Shown in pieces: positions 17,251-25,594 of a stretch of DNA of 64,000 bases (positions are counted from its first letter, which is position 1; each line of letters opens with the position of its first letter). The translations under genes were made by a program, and so were the position numbers. This DNA is from Burkholderia sp. Bp9143 (GTDB lineage: Bacteria > Pseudomonadota > Gammaproteobacteria > Burkholderiales > Burkholderiaceae), in NCBI RefSeq assembly GCF_003853645.1, contig NZ_QTPO01000042.1, forward strand, positions 1-64,000, written 5' to 3'. The notes under the pieces are model-generated. The model saw only the letters and a program-made list of their open reading frames with translations. It searched no databases and was not told where the DNA came from.

Positions 17251-19452
17251 ATGTCAGCCTCCTCCTCCGCTTCCACGCACGCCGGCGGCCCGCTCGCGAC
17301 CTGGTACGCCGCGTTCGGCGACTGGGCCCGCAGCGACGGCGCCGCGTGGCTCTATCTGTTCAAGGCACTGCTCGCCGCGTTCATCGCGACCGGCGTGTCG
17401 ATGCGGCTCGACCTGCCGGCGCCGAAGACGGCGATGACCACGGTGTTCATCGTGATGCAGCCGCAAAGCGGCGCCGTGCTCGCGAAGAGCTTCTACCGGG
17501 TCGCCGGCACGATCTTCGGGCTGATCGCTACGCTCACGTTCGTCGGACTGTTCCCGCAGCAGCCGCAGCTGTTCCTGCTGGCGGTTGCGCTGTGGATCGC
17601 ACTGTGCACGGCCGGCGCCGCGCGCAACCGCAACTTCCGCAGCTACGGCTTCCTGCTCGCCGGCTATACGACCGCGCTGATCGGCCTGCCCGCGTCGCAG
17701 CATCCGGACGGCGCGTTCATGAGCGCCATGACGCGCGTGTCCGAGGTCATCATCGGGATCGTGTCGGCCGGCGTCGTCAGCGCGCTCGTGTTTCCGCAGT
17801 ACACGGGCGAGCAGATGCGCACGACGGTGCGCAAGCGCTTCGGCAGCTTCGTCGACTACGTCGCGGCGGCACTGTCGGGCAAGCTCGACCGCGCGCACAT
17901 CGAAACGATCCATACGCGCTTCGTCGCCGACGTGGTCGGTTTCGAAGCCGCGCGCAGCATGGCCGTGTTCGAGGATCCGGACACGCGGATGCGCAGCGGC
18001 CGCCTCGCGCGACTGAACAGCGAATTCATGAGCGTGTCGAGCCGCTTCCACGCGCTGCACCAGCTGATGAACCGGCTGCGCGCGGCCGGCGCACAGGCCG
18101 CGATCGATGCGATCGAGCCGTACTTCCGCGAGATCGCGCCGCTCCTGACGCGCAACGGCGAACCCGTGCGCACGTCGGCCGACGCGGCGCTCGCGGCCGA
18201 ACAGCTGCTTGCGTGGCGCGACGCGCTGCCGCGCCGCATCCGCGCAACCCGCGCGGCGCTCGAAACGCAGCCGGATTTTCCGCTGCTCGACTTCGACACG
18301 GCCGCCGAGCTGCTGTACCGCTTCATCACCGACCTGCACGAATACGCGGCAACCTACGCGTCGCTGTCGACCGCGACGCACGAGCGCGAACGCTGGATCG
18401 AGCGCTACGAGCCGCGCACCAACGTGACGGCGATGGTGATCGCGGCGATTCGCACCGCGACCGTGATCCTCGTGCTCGGCTGGTTCTGGATCGCGACCGC
18501 GTGGCCGAGCGGCGTGACGCTGACGCTGACGGCGGCGGCCACCTGCGCGCTCGCGTCGTCGACGCCGCGCCCGACCGCGATGTCCGCGCAGATGGGCATG
18601 GGTACCGCGCTGGCCGTCTGCACGGGTTTCCTGCTGATGTTCGGCATCTACCCGCACATCGACGGCTTCCCGCTGCTGTGCGTGGCCCTCGCGCCGCTGC
18701 TTTCGATCGGCATCTACATGACGTTGAAGCCGAAGCTCGCGGGCTACGGGATGGGCTACCTGATCTTCTTCTGTTTCCTCGCCGGCCCGGACAGCGTCAC
18801 GCACTACGACCCGACCAGCTTCATGAACGATTCGCTCGCGCTGGTGCTGTCGATGCTGGTCTCGGCGATCGCGTTCGCGGTGCTGTTCCCGCCGACCGCG
18901 CCGTGGCTGAAGAAGCGGCTGTTCGCCGACCTGCGCCACCAGGTGGTCGCGGCATGCCACGCACGGCTGGCCGGATTGCGCACGCGCTTCGAGAGCGGCG
19001 CGCGCGACCTGATGTACCAGGCGCACACGCTGTCGGCCGACCAGCCCGACGTGCAGCGCGACGCGCTGCGCTGGATGTTCGCGGTGCTGGAAACGGGCAA
19101 TGCGGCGCTCGACCTGCGCGCCGAGCTGGCGACGCTGCCGTCCGACCCGCGCTATGCGCCGACGACGCCGTGGCGTCGCGCGATCGAGACGATGCGCACC
19201 GCGCTGTCTGCCCTGTTCAGCAAGCCGGACGCGGCGCGCTTCGACGCGACGCTCGCCGCGGTCAACGCCGCGATCGACGCGACCCGGCAGACGCTCGATG
19301 CGTTCACGCCGTCGCGCGAGGAGCGCCACCGGCTGCAGCGCATCCTGAGCCATCTGCATTTCGTACGCACGGCGCTGCTCGATCCGGAATCGCCGCTCGA
19401 GCCGCTCAACCGCAACCGCCCCGTGCGTCCCCAACAAGGAGCCTCGTCATGA
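17251..19452 (+). CDS. FUSC-family inner membrane efflux protein (AaeB/fusaric acid resistance type)
   Basis: The 733-residue inner membrane component has two membrane blocks, residues about 35-185 and 385-545, each with several helices, separated and followed by soluble helical regions. This is the usual AaeB/FUSC design. The signature KTAMTTVFIVMQPQSGAVLAKS is in the first block. It starts 15 bases after the NodT gene and overlaps the DUF1656 start by four bases. The family exports aromatic carboxylic acids, fusaric acid and related compounds; the actual substrate is unknown. Confidence 0.92.
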   Translation: MSASSSASTHAGGPLATWYAAFGDWARSDGAAWLYLFKALLAAFIATGVSMRLDLPAPKTAMTTVFIVMQPQSGAVLAKSFYRVAGTIFGLIATLTFVGLFPQQPQLFLLAVALWIALCTAGAARNRNFRSYGFLLAGYTTALIGLPASQHPDGAFMSAMTRVSEVIIGIVSAGVVSALVFPQYTGEQMRTTVRKRFGSFVDYVAAALSGKLDRAHIETIHTRFVADVVGFEAARSMAVFEDPDTRMRSGRLARLNSEFMSVSSRFHALHQLMNRLRAAGAQAAIDAIEPYFREIAPLLTRNGEPVRTSADAALAAEQLLAWRDALPRRIRATRAALETQPDFPLLDFDTAAELLYRFITDLHEYAATYASLSTATHERERWIERYEPRTNVTAMVIAAIRTATVILVLGWFWIATAWPSGVTLTLTAAATCALASSTPRPTAMSAQMGMGTALAVCTGFLLMFGIYPHIDGFPLLCVALAPLLSIGIYMTLKPKLAGYGMGYLIFFCFLAGPDSVTHYDPTSFMNDSLALVLSMLVSAIAFAVLFPPTAPWLKKRLFADLRHQVVAACHARLAGLRTRFESGARDLMYQAHTLSADQPDVQRDALRWMFAVLETGNAALDLRAELATLPSDPRYAPTTPWRRAIETMRTALSALFSKPDAARFDATLAAVNAAIDATRQTLDAFTPSREERHRLQRILSHLHFVRTALLDPESPLEPLNRNRPVRPQQGASS

Positions 19453-19652
19453 TGCCGCGTGAAATCGCCATTCTCGATGCCTACATGCCCACGGTGGTCC
19501 TGATGTTCGTCTTGGGCGCGCTGGCGACCTGGGCCGTCGACCGCCTGCTCGCCTACACGGGCCTCTACCGTCTCGTCTGGCACCCGTCGCTGTTCCGCGC
19601 GTGCCTTCTCGTCTGCATTTGCGGCGGACTGAGTCTTGCCGTTTACCGTTGA
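19449..19652 (+). CDS. DUF1656 small membrane protein (AaeX-like)
   Basis: This 67-residue protein has two hydrophobic helices and the conserved pattern PREIAILDAYMPTVVL ... YRLVWHPSLFRACLLVCICGG. Its start ATGA overlaps the FUSC stop, so it is translationally coupled. DUF1656/AaeX proteins nearly always lie between the FUSC pump and the HlyD adaptor and are thought to be accessory subunits. Confidence 0.9.
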   Translation: MMPREIAILDAYMPTVVLMFVLGALATWAVDRLLAYTGLYRLVWHPSLFRACLLVCICGGLSLAVYR

Positions 19653-19664
19653 TTCCGAACCAAC

Positions 19665-20540
19665 ATGATTCTCAGAAAACTCTTCGGCTTCGTCGCGACC
19701 GCCGTCATCCTTCTCGTCGCGATCCTGATCGGGCGCTCGCTGTGGGTGCACTACATGGACGATCCGTGGACGCGCGACGGGCGCGTCCGTGCCGAGATCG
19801 TCAACGTCGCGCCGGACGTGTCGGGCGCGATCGTCGAGCTGCCCGTGCATGACAACCAGCTCGTGAAAAAGGGCGACCTGATCATGCAGATCGACCCGTC
19901 GCACTACCAGATCGCGGTCGAGCAGGCACAGGCAGCCGTCGCCGCCCGCCGCGCGGAACTGCAGATGCGCCGCGACGACGCGGCCCGTCGCGCCGACCTC
20001 GACGCGCTCGTCGTGTCGAAGGAAAACCGCGAGAACGCGGCGCACAGCGCGTCGAGCGCCGATGCGCAGTACCAGCAGGCGATCGCCGCGCTCGACGCCG
20101 CGAAGCTCAATCTCGAACGCACGCGTGTGGTCGCGCCGGTCGACGGCTACATCACGAACCTGCAGACGTTCAAGGGCAACTACGCGGTGGCCGGCCAGGC
20201 GAAGCTCGCGATCGTCGACAGCCATTCGTTCTGGGTCTACGGCTACTTCGAGGAAACCAAGCTGCCGCGCGTGAAGGTCGGCGCGCCGGCCGAGATGCGG
20301 CTGATGAGCGGTGGCGTGATGAAGGGTCACGTCGAGAGCATCTCGCGCGGCATCTACGATCGCGACAACCCGCAAAGCCGCGACCTCGTCGCGGACGTGA
20401 ACCCGACCTTCAACTGGGTGCGCCTCGCGCAGCGCGTGCCGGTGCGGATCCGGATCGACGAAGTGCCGGCCGACGTGGTGCTGTCGGCGGGCACGACCTG
20501 CACGGTCATCATCGATCCGGACAAGCAGAAGAAGTCGTAA
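19665..20540 (+). CDS. HlyD-family periplasmic adaptor (AaeA/EmrA type)
   Basis: The 291-residue membrane fusion protein links the FUSC pump to the NodT duct. It has one N-terminal membrane anchor (residues about 6-28), a biotinyl-lipoyl-like half-motif (VNVAPDVSGAIVELPVHDNQLVKKGDLIMQIDP), a short coiled-coil hairpin (about 75-135) and a C-terminal beta-barrel (VKVGAPAEMRLMSGG). It starts 12 bases after DUF1656 and is the last gene of the operon; the next gene is convergent. Confidence 0.92.
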   Translation: MILRKLFGFVATAVILLVAILIGRSLWVHYMDDPWTRDGRVRAEIVNVAPDVSGAIVELPVHDNQLVKKGDLIMQIDPSHYQIAVEQAQAAVAARRAELQMRRDDAARRADLDALVVSKENRENAAHSASSADAQYQQAIAALDAAKLNLERTRVVAPVDGYITNLQTFKGNYAVAGQAKLAIVDSHSFWVYGYFEETKLPRVKVGAPAEMRLMSGGVMKGHVESISRGIYDRDNPQSRDLVADVNPTFNWVRLAQRVPVRIRIDEVPADVVLSAGTTCTVIIDPDKQKKS

Positions 20541-20558
20541 GCGTCGACGGCCGGGCGC

Positions 20559-22232
20559 CTACGCCGCGATGCGAAAGCGCCCGACCAGCGACTTGAGCGA
20601 CTGCGCCTGCTCGTCGAGCGCATTCGCCGCGGCGGCCGCCTGTTCGACGAGCGCCGCGTTCTGCTGCGTGCCGGCATCCATCTGCGTGACCGCGCGGCCG
20701 ATCTCGTCGATCCCCGCGCTCTGTTCGTCCGATGCGGCCGAGATCTCGCCGATGATGTCGGTCACGCGCTTGACCGCCCGCACCACGTCGTCCATCGTGC
20801 GGCCCGCATCGTGCGCGAGCGCCGCGCCGTTCGCGACGCGCTCGACCGACGCACCGATCAGCGCACGGATCTCCTTCGCCGCGGTCGCCGCGCGCTGCGC
20901 GAGCAGCCGCACCTCGCCTGCCACCACCGAAAAGCCACGCCCCTGTTCGCCCGCGCGCGCGGCCTCGACCGCCGCGTTCAGCGCGAGAATGTTGGTCTGG
21001 AATGCGATCCCCTCGATCGTGCCGATGATCTCGCGAATGTTCTTCGCGCTGTCGTCGATCTCACTCATCGTCGCGACCACGCGCCCGACGACTTCGCCGC
21101 CCGCCTCCGCGACGACCGACGCATTGGCCGCGAGCGCACTCGCCTGACGCGCGTTCTCGGCGTTCTGCCGCACGGTCGACGTGAGTTCCTCCATGCTGGC
21201 CGCGGTGCGCTCGAGCGCGACGGCCTGCTGCTCGGTGCGCCGCGACAGGTCGAGGTTGCCGGTCGAGATCTCGCCGGACGCGGCCGCGATCGCCTCGGCG
21301 CTGACGGCGATCTCGCCGACGGTCGCCGCGAGCCCGGTCTGCATGTCGGACAGCGCACGCACCATGCTGTCGCGGTCGTGCCGGCCGAGCGGAATCGGCC
21401 GCGTCAGGTCGCCGCGCGCGATGTCGGCAGCGATCGCCTTCGCGTCCGCAGGCTCGCCGCCGAGCTGCGACGCGAGGCGGCGCACGACCCGTTCGGCGAT
21501 CACGATCGCCAGCACGATCAGCGCGGCCGTCATCGCCGCGATCATCGCGAACGACGACGAGAAGATCGTTGCGGACGCATCGAGCGTCGCCTTCGACTTC
21601 GCGCCGCGCGTCTTCACGAGCATCGCGACGAGCTTCTCGAGCTTGCCGGTCTCGACCAGCAGCGACACGTCCTGCGTGCCGACCTGCCAGCTCATCTGCG
21701 ACAGGTCGAGCGGCTGCGCCTGCACGAGCGCGACGAAATCGCGCAGATGGCCGCTCCACGTACCGACCGCCATCGAGAATGCGCGCAGTCGCGCGGAATC
21801 GTCCGCATCGGCCGGATCCGCATAACGCTGCAGCGTCGCGAGTGCCTGGCCGATCGACGCGAGCCCCGCGCCGACCTCGGTGCCCAGGTCGTCGCGCTCC
21901 TTCGCGGTGGTCGCGGTCAGCAGCATCTTCTGCGCACGGCTCGCGCGCAGCACCTCGGCGCGCACCTCCTCCGCCGCCCGGCTCGCGACGTGCCCCTGCT
22001 CGTAGACCGACGCGATCGACGCGTTCAGCCGGCTGATCTGCCACAGCGAAAACACGCCGATCGCGAGCGTGCCGGCCAGCAGGATCGCGAACGCGGCGCG
22101 CAATGTCACCTTCACGGTCCATGGCCGGCGTTCGCGCCGGGCTGCGCGCGGACGTCGAGCGGCGGTCCCGGCGGCTGCACCGGATGCGGTAGTGGCCGCA
22201 CCCGGCTGCGGATGCAATGATGCTGCTTTCAT
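20559..22232 (-). CDS. Methyl-accepting chemotaxis protein
   Basis: The 557-residue transmembrane chemoreceptor has a first TM helix at about 45-65, a four-helix-bundle type periplasmic sensor domain of about 150 residues, a second TM at about 220-240, a HAMP region, and a Tsr-like signalling domain with the conserved tip EAARAGEQGRGFSVVAGEVR. No CheR-binding pentapeptide is seen at the C-terminus (RFRIAA). ATG 22232 is used, with GGGG 8 bases upstream; the frame continues 23 codons further. A perfect hairpin lies in its leader. The ligand is unknown. Confidence 0.9.
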   Translation of the reverse strand: MKAASLHPQPGAATTASGAAAGTAARRPRAARRERRPWTVKVTLRAAFAILLAGTLAIGVFSLWQISRLNASIASVYEQGHVASRAAEEVRAEVLRASRAQKMLLTATTAKERDDLGTEVGAGLASIGQALATLQRYADPADADDSARLRAFSMAVGTWSGHLRDFVALVQAQPLDLSQMSWQVGTQDVSLLVETGKLEKLVAMLVKTRGAKSKATLDASATIFSSSFAMIAAMTAALIVLAIVIAERVVRRLASQLGGEPADAKAIAADIARGDLTRPIPLGRHDRDSMVRALSDMQTGLAATVGEIAVSAEAIAAASGEISTGNLDLSRRTEQQAVALERTAASMEELTSTVRQNAENARQASALAANASVVAEAGGEVVGRVVATMSEIDDSAKNIREIIGTIEGIAFQTNILALNAAVEAARAGEQGRGFSVVAGEVRLLAQRAATAAKEIRALIGASVERVANGAALAHDAGRTMDDVVRAVKRVTDIIGEISAASDEQSAGIDEIGRAVTQMDAGTQQNAALVEQAAAAANALDEQAQSLKSLVGRFRIAA

Positions 22233-22635
22233 CGATATATCCCCGTATTGATCACGCCGCCGGAAAGGTCGGTTCCGGCGGTCCCCGCGATGGCTGGCCA
22301 AGCCGCGCGTCCTGTGCCCGCCCGGCTCGTGGCCGGTGCCGGACGCGGCGCGCCTCTGTTGTGTCGTTCTACGGCTGCCATCGGCATTCCTTGAGTCCGG
22401 ACTAACACCGATCCGCCCCCCGCTACCCCCTTCGACGGGCGCACGCGCCGCAGCGTTATACCCGACCGACCAAAAAAGCGCGTCATGGCCGAATCGTCAC
22501 ATCAATGTCCGAATCACGATAAAACTTGGCCTGACATTCTCGATACGCCACATTACACTTCTTTGACGCAACAACGATTCGAACGCGCCGATCCCCCTCA
22601 GAGCGCGTCCCGCCACCTCAACTCGCTCAGCTCGC
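22233..22635. other. Long intergenic region between divergent chemoreceptor and MFS genes
   Basis: In these 403 bases I find no gene and no convincing sigma-70 promoter. The left end holds the chemoreceptor leader hairpin. The last 160 bases (22475-22635) are less GC-rich and hold two short direct copies of CCGAATC near 22490-22520, probably the control region of the MFS gene. Confidence 0.5.
22257..22281 (-). repeat. Hairpin in the chemoreceptor leader
   Basis: CCGCCGGAA-AGGTCGG-TTCCGGCGG is a perfect 9-bp inverted repeat ending 24 bases before the chemoreceptor start codon, just in front of its ribosome site. If transcribed it would form a stable stem-loop in the 5-prime leader. Confidence 0.6.
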
Positions 22636-23871
22636 ATGGAAACCAGCCTCGATACGGGCGTCGGCACCGCCGCCGTCCAGCCATCCGCTTCACCCGCCCC
22701 GCGCACCGTCTACCCGGTGCTCGGCGCGATCAGCTTCTCGCACATGCTCAACGACATGATCCAGTCGTTGATCCTCGCGATCTATCCGATGCTCAAGAGC
22801 CAGTTCGCGCTGTCGTTCGCGCAGATCGGCCTGATCACGCTGACCTACCAGATCACCGCGTCGCTGCTGCAGCCGCTCGTCGGCCTCTATACGGACAAGC
22901 GGCCGAAGCCGTATTCGCTGCCGGTCGGGATGGGCTTCACGCTCGCGGGGCTGCTGCTGATGTCGGCCGCGCAGAACTTTCCGACGCTGCTGGCGGCGGC
23001 GGCGCTGGTCGGCTGCGGCTCGTCGGTGTTCCATCCGGAATCGTCACGCGTCGCGCGGATGGCGTCGGGCGGCCAGCACGGGCTCGCGCAGTCGCTGTTC
23101 CAGGTCGGCGGCAACGCCGGTTCGGCACTCGGGCCGCTGCTCGCCGCGCTGGTGATCATCCCGCACGGGCAGCACAGCATCGCGTGGTTCTCGGCGGCCG
23201 CGCTCGTCGCGATGGTCGTGCTCACGCAAATCGGCCACTGGTACAAGAAGCATCCGTCGATGAAGAAGAAGGCGGCGGCGGCCGGCCATCCGACGCTGCC
23301 GCAGGGTCGTGTGCTCGCCGCGATCGGCGTGCTGGTGCTGCTGGTGTTCTCGAAGTACTTCTACCTCGCGAGCATCAACAGCTATTTCACGTTCTACCTG
23401 ATCGACAAGTTCCACTTGTCGGTGCAGGCCGCGCAGATCCACCTGTTCGTGTTCCTCGCGGCGGTCGCGGCCGGCACGCTGATCGGCGGGCCGGTCGGCG
23501 ACCGGATCGGCCGCAAGTACGTGATCTGGGTGTCGATCCTCGGCGTCGCGCCTTTCACGCTGCTGCTGCCGTACGCGAACCTGTTCTGGACGAGCGTGCT
23601 GAGCGTGATCATCGGCGTCGTGCTGGCGTCGGCGTTCGCCGCGATCCTCGTCTATGCAACGGAACTGATGCCAGGCAAGGTGGGGATGGTCGCGGGCCTG
23701 TTCTTCGGCTTCGCGTTCGGCCTGGGCGGCGTGGGCGCCGCCGTGCTCGGCCAGCTCGCGGACGCGACGAGCATCACGTTCGTCTACAAGGTGTGCTCGT
23801 TCCTGCCGCTGATCGGCGTGCTGACGGTGTTCCTGCCGAACCTCGAAAGCAGCCGGCGCAAGAAGGCGTGA
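22636..23871 (+). CDS. MFS exporter, fosmidomycin-resistance (Fsr) type
   Basis: The 411-residue, twelve-helix major facilitator has the Fsr-type features: SFSHMLNDMIQSLILAIYPM in helix 1, GLYTDKRPKP in the first cytoplasmic loop, and GSSVFHPESSRVARMASGG in the N-domain. Fsr of E. coli exports fosmidomycin. It is a single gene with its own long upstream region and a hairpin after its stop. The natural substrate here is unknown. Confidence 0.87.
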   Translation: METSLDTGVGTAAVQPSASPAPRTVYPVLGAISFSHMLNDMIQSLILAIYPMLKSQFALSFAQIGLITLTYQITASLLQPLVGLYTDKRPKPYSLPVGMGFTLAGLLLMSAAQNFPTLLAAAALVGCGSSVFHPESSRVARMASGGQHGLAQSLFQVGGNAGSALGPLLAALVIIPHGQHSIAWFSAAALVAMVVLTQIGHWYKKHPSMKKKAAAAGHPTLPQGRVLAAIGVLVLLVFSKYFYLASINSYFTFYLIDKFHLSVQAAQIHLFVFLAAVAAGTLIGGPVGDRIGRKYVIWVSILGVAPFTLLLPYANLFWTSVLSVIIGVVLASAFAAILVYATELMPGKVGMVAGLFFGFAFGLGGVGAAVLGQLADATSITFVYKVCSFLPLIGVLTVFLPNLESSRRKKA

Positions 23872-23877
23872 CGAGAC

Positions 23878-23901
23878 GGCCGCGGCATGCGTGCCGCGGC
23901 C
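23878..23901 (+). terminator. Hairpin after the Fsr-type exporter
   Basis: GGCCGCGGCA-TGCG-TGCCGCGGCC is a perfect 10-bp stem starting 6 bases after the stop codon. It has no T run, so it may be a weak or Rho-assisted terminator. Confidence 0.55.
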
Positions 23902-23957
23902 GGTGGCTCAAAAACGTTACGAAGCGTTTCGCCAAACGGCTATCGACGCCGGGACTC

Positions 23958-24215
23958 TCACGTCCGACGGTCGAACATTCGAGCGCCCAGCCAGACCAGC
24001 GCCAACGCGATCACGAAACTGACGCCGAGCATGGTACTGATCAGGATGTCACCCTGGCCGTGACCACCGAGCCTCTCGAACACGTTGAACAGCGGTTCGA
24101 ACGCTCGCCAACCGGCGCCGCTTTGAAACCAGTCATCCGGAGGAGAATTCGCCAGGCCGAGATAGACCGGAATCGTCAATACGATCGCGGCGAGCAGACG
24201 AAGAAGCGCTTTCAT
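23958..24215 (-). CDS. Small two-helix membrane protein coupled to the DUF2778 remnant
   Basis: This 85-residue protein has a hydrophobic helix at about residues 3-22 and another at about 58-78, joined by a loop of some 35 residues that would face the periplasm. Its ATG overlaps the stop of the DUF2778 frame (ATGA). I do not recognise a family. Position and topology would fit an immunity partner for a cell-wall-acting DUF2778 (Tlde1) protein, but that is inference from context only. Base composition is lower in GC than the neighbours. Confidence 0.55.
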   Translation of the reverse strand: MKALLRLLAAIVLTIPVYLGLANSPPDDWFQSGAGWRAFEPLFNVFERLGGHGQGDILISTMLGVSFVIALALVWLGARMFDRRT

Positions 24216-24639
24216 TGGACGACCACTCGACCGTAGTGCTTCATCCCGGTGACTGGAATCGTGCCGACGGCCTGCGACTTCAGGAACTTGCGAAGCGCGT
24301 CGAACTGGGTTTTGTTCGGCAGCGTGATGTAGCCTTCGCTGATGCCCCAGTATCCGACGGGATTCAATCGGAAGTTGCCACGCCGAATGCCGTTGATCGA
24401 CGTCCAGTCGTCGATCACACCATCGTTGCGATACAACGCGAACCAATCCGCGCGATGAGTACCGGCAAGCAGATCGGAGCGAAAGTCGTTCAACCACCCC
24501 ATGCGTCCACCGCTCTGGCGATCCACGATGTAGTAAACACCGGCCGGCAACGGCCCGTCGTCGGGAATTGTTGTCGAGTTCGGATCATTGACGTATCGAG
24601 CGTTGACGGTTCAACGAGAAAGTACATTCGACAGGCATT
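24212..24639 (-). pseudogene. Decayed DUF2778 (Tlde1-like L,D-transpeptidase) gene
   Basis: The open frame from ATG 24628 encodes 138 residues resembling DUF2778/Tlde1 proteins: GPLPAGVYYIVDRQSGGRMGW, WFALYRNDGVIDDW, and RRGNFRLNPVGYWGISEGY. In the family as I know it the last block reads RLHP...SxGC, with catalytic His and Cys; here they are Asn89 and Tyr100, each one base change from His and Cys codons. Another ATG at 24639, with GGAGAGG 5 bases upstream, opens a different frame reading MPVECTFSLN, which resembles the usual N-terminus of this class. So the gene looks frameshifted, partly deleted and catalytically dead. GC is near 55-58 percent, against about 67 percent around it. Confidence 0.6.
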
Positions 24640-24784
24640 CGGGCCCTCTCCGGATCGTTATTTTTTTGATACGACCGCGTGCAACGTGCGATCGTCCTGA
24701 CTGCCCCAACTTCCCGGGCAGCCGTGAGCGCTTAATCCATCATGGCCCCTTCGTCCTTGCAGCGCCTAAGCACGGCGCGCCTAC

Positions 24785-25594
24785 CTATATGATTGCCGCG
24801 CCACGCTCCGTCGCATGCAGCGTCAGGAAACGCTTGAGGATGCCGGACGAATAGCTGCTCGCGATCGCCGACAGGAAGTGCGAGAACGACTGCGTCGCGT
24901 GATCGTCGGCCGTATCGGAGATCGTGCGCACGATGGCGAACGGTACGTCGTGTTCGGCGCACACCTGCGCGATCGCCGCGCCTTCCATCTCGACCGCGAG
25001 TGCATCCGGCAGCGCGTCGCGCAAAGCGACGACTTCCCGCTCGCTCGACACGAAGCGGTCGCCGCTGATGATCAGCCCGCCGTGCAGCGTTGCTCCCGCC
25101 AGCCCGAAACGCGCGGCGAACTGCGCGCCCTCCTCGGCGACGAACAGCGTGCACGCGGACTTCAGGCGGGCCGTAAGTTCCGCGTCGGTCGCGAACCGCG
25201 TGATGCCGAGGAGCGGCACCTCGTAGCGCGGAAACAGCGGCGACGCATCGAGGTCGTGCTGCAGCAGGGTATCGGCGACGATGACGTCGCCGACGCGCAC
25301 CGCGCGCGACACCCCGCCGGCGACACCGGTGAACACGATGCCGGACACGCCGAACACATGGATCAGCGCGCTGACCGTCGCGGCGGCCGCGACCTTGCCG
25401 ACCCGCGCGAGCGTGACGACGCAGGCCGCGCCGTGCACGGTGCCGACGTGGTAATCGCGGCGGCCGAGCGTGACCGTCTTCATTGTGCCCTCGGCGCGCA
25501 TCGCGGCGATCAGGTCGCCGAGTTCCTCGGGCAGCGCGGCCAGAATACCGAGCGGGCGTGCCGAAACCGTTTCAGCCATGTCGATGCCCATCAT
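24785..25594 (-). CDS. mtnN: 5'-methylthioadenosine/S-adenosylhomocysteine nucleosidase
   Basis: The 269-residue enzyme hydrolyses methylthioadenosine, S-adenosylhomocysteine and probably 5'-deoxyadenosine to adenine and the ribose derivative, serving methyl recycling and AI-2 precursor supply. It has the ILAALPEELGDL N-terminus with the acidic catalytic residue, GVAGG, VEMEGAAIAQVC and the catalytic aspartate in TISDTADDHA. ATG 25594 overlaps the stop of the upstream helicase gene (ATGA), so translation is coupled; ATG 25579 is an alternative start. It is longer than the 232-residue E. coli enzyme, with a short N-terminal extension and internal additions. Confidence 0.9.
   Translation of the reverse strand: MMGIDMAETVSARPLGILAALPEELGDLIAAMRAEGTMKTVTLGRRDYHVGTVHGAACVVTLARVGKVAAAATVSALIHVFGVSGIVFTGVAGGVSRAVRVGDVIVADTLLQHDLDASPLFPRYEVPLLGITRFATDAELTARLKSACTLFVAEEGAQFAARFGLAGATLHGGLIISGDRFVSSEREVVALRDALPDALAVEMEGAAIAQVCAEHDVPFAIVRTISDTADDHATQSFSHFLSAIASSYSSGILKRFLTLHATERGAAII

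Noticed and set aside
17254..19437. A 727-codon open frame antisense to the FUSC gene
   Set aside because: A GC-bias shadow; the FUSC protein has full family structure and operon context.
24629..24784. Possible small RNA or promoter in the AT-richer gap upstream of the DUF2778 remnant
   Set aside because: There is a T run at 24661-24667, but no stem precedes it on the plus strand and no good promoter pair is seen.
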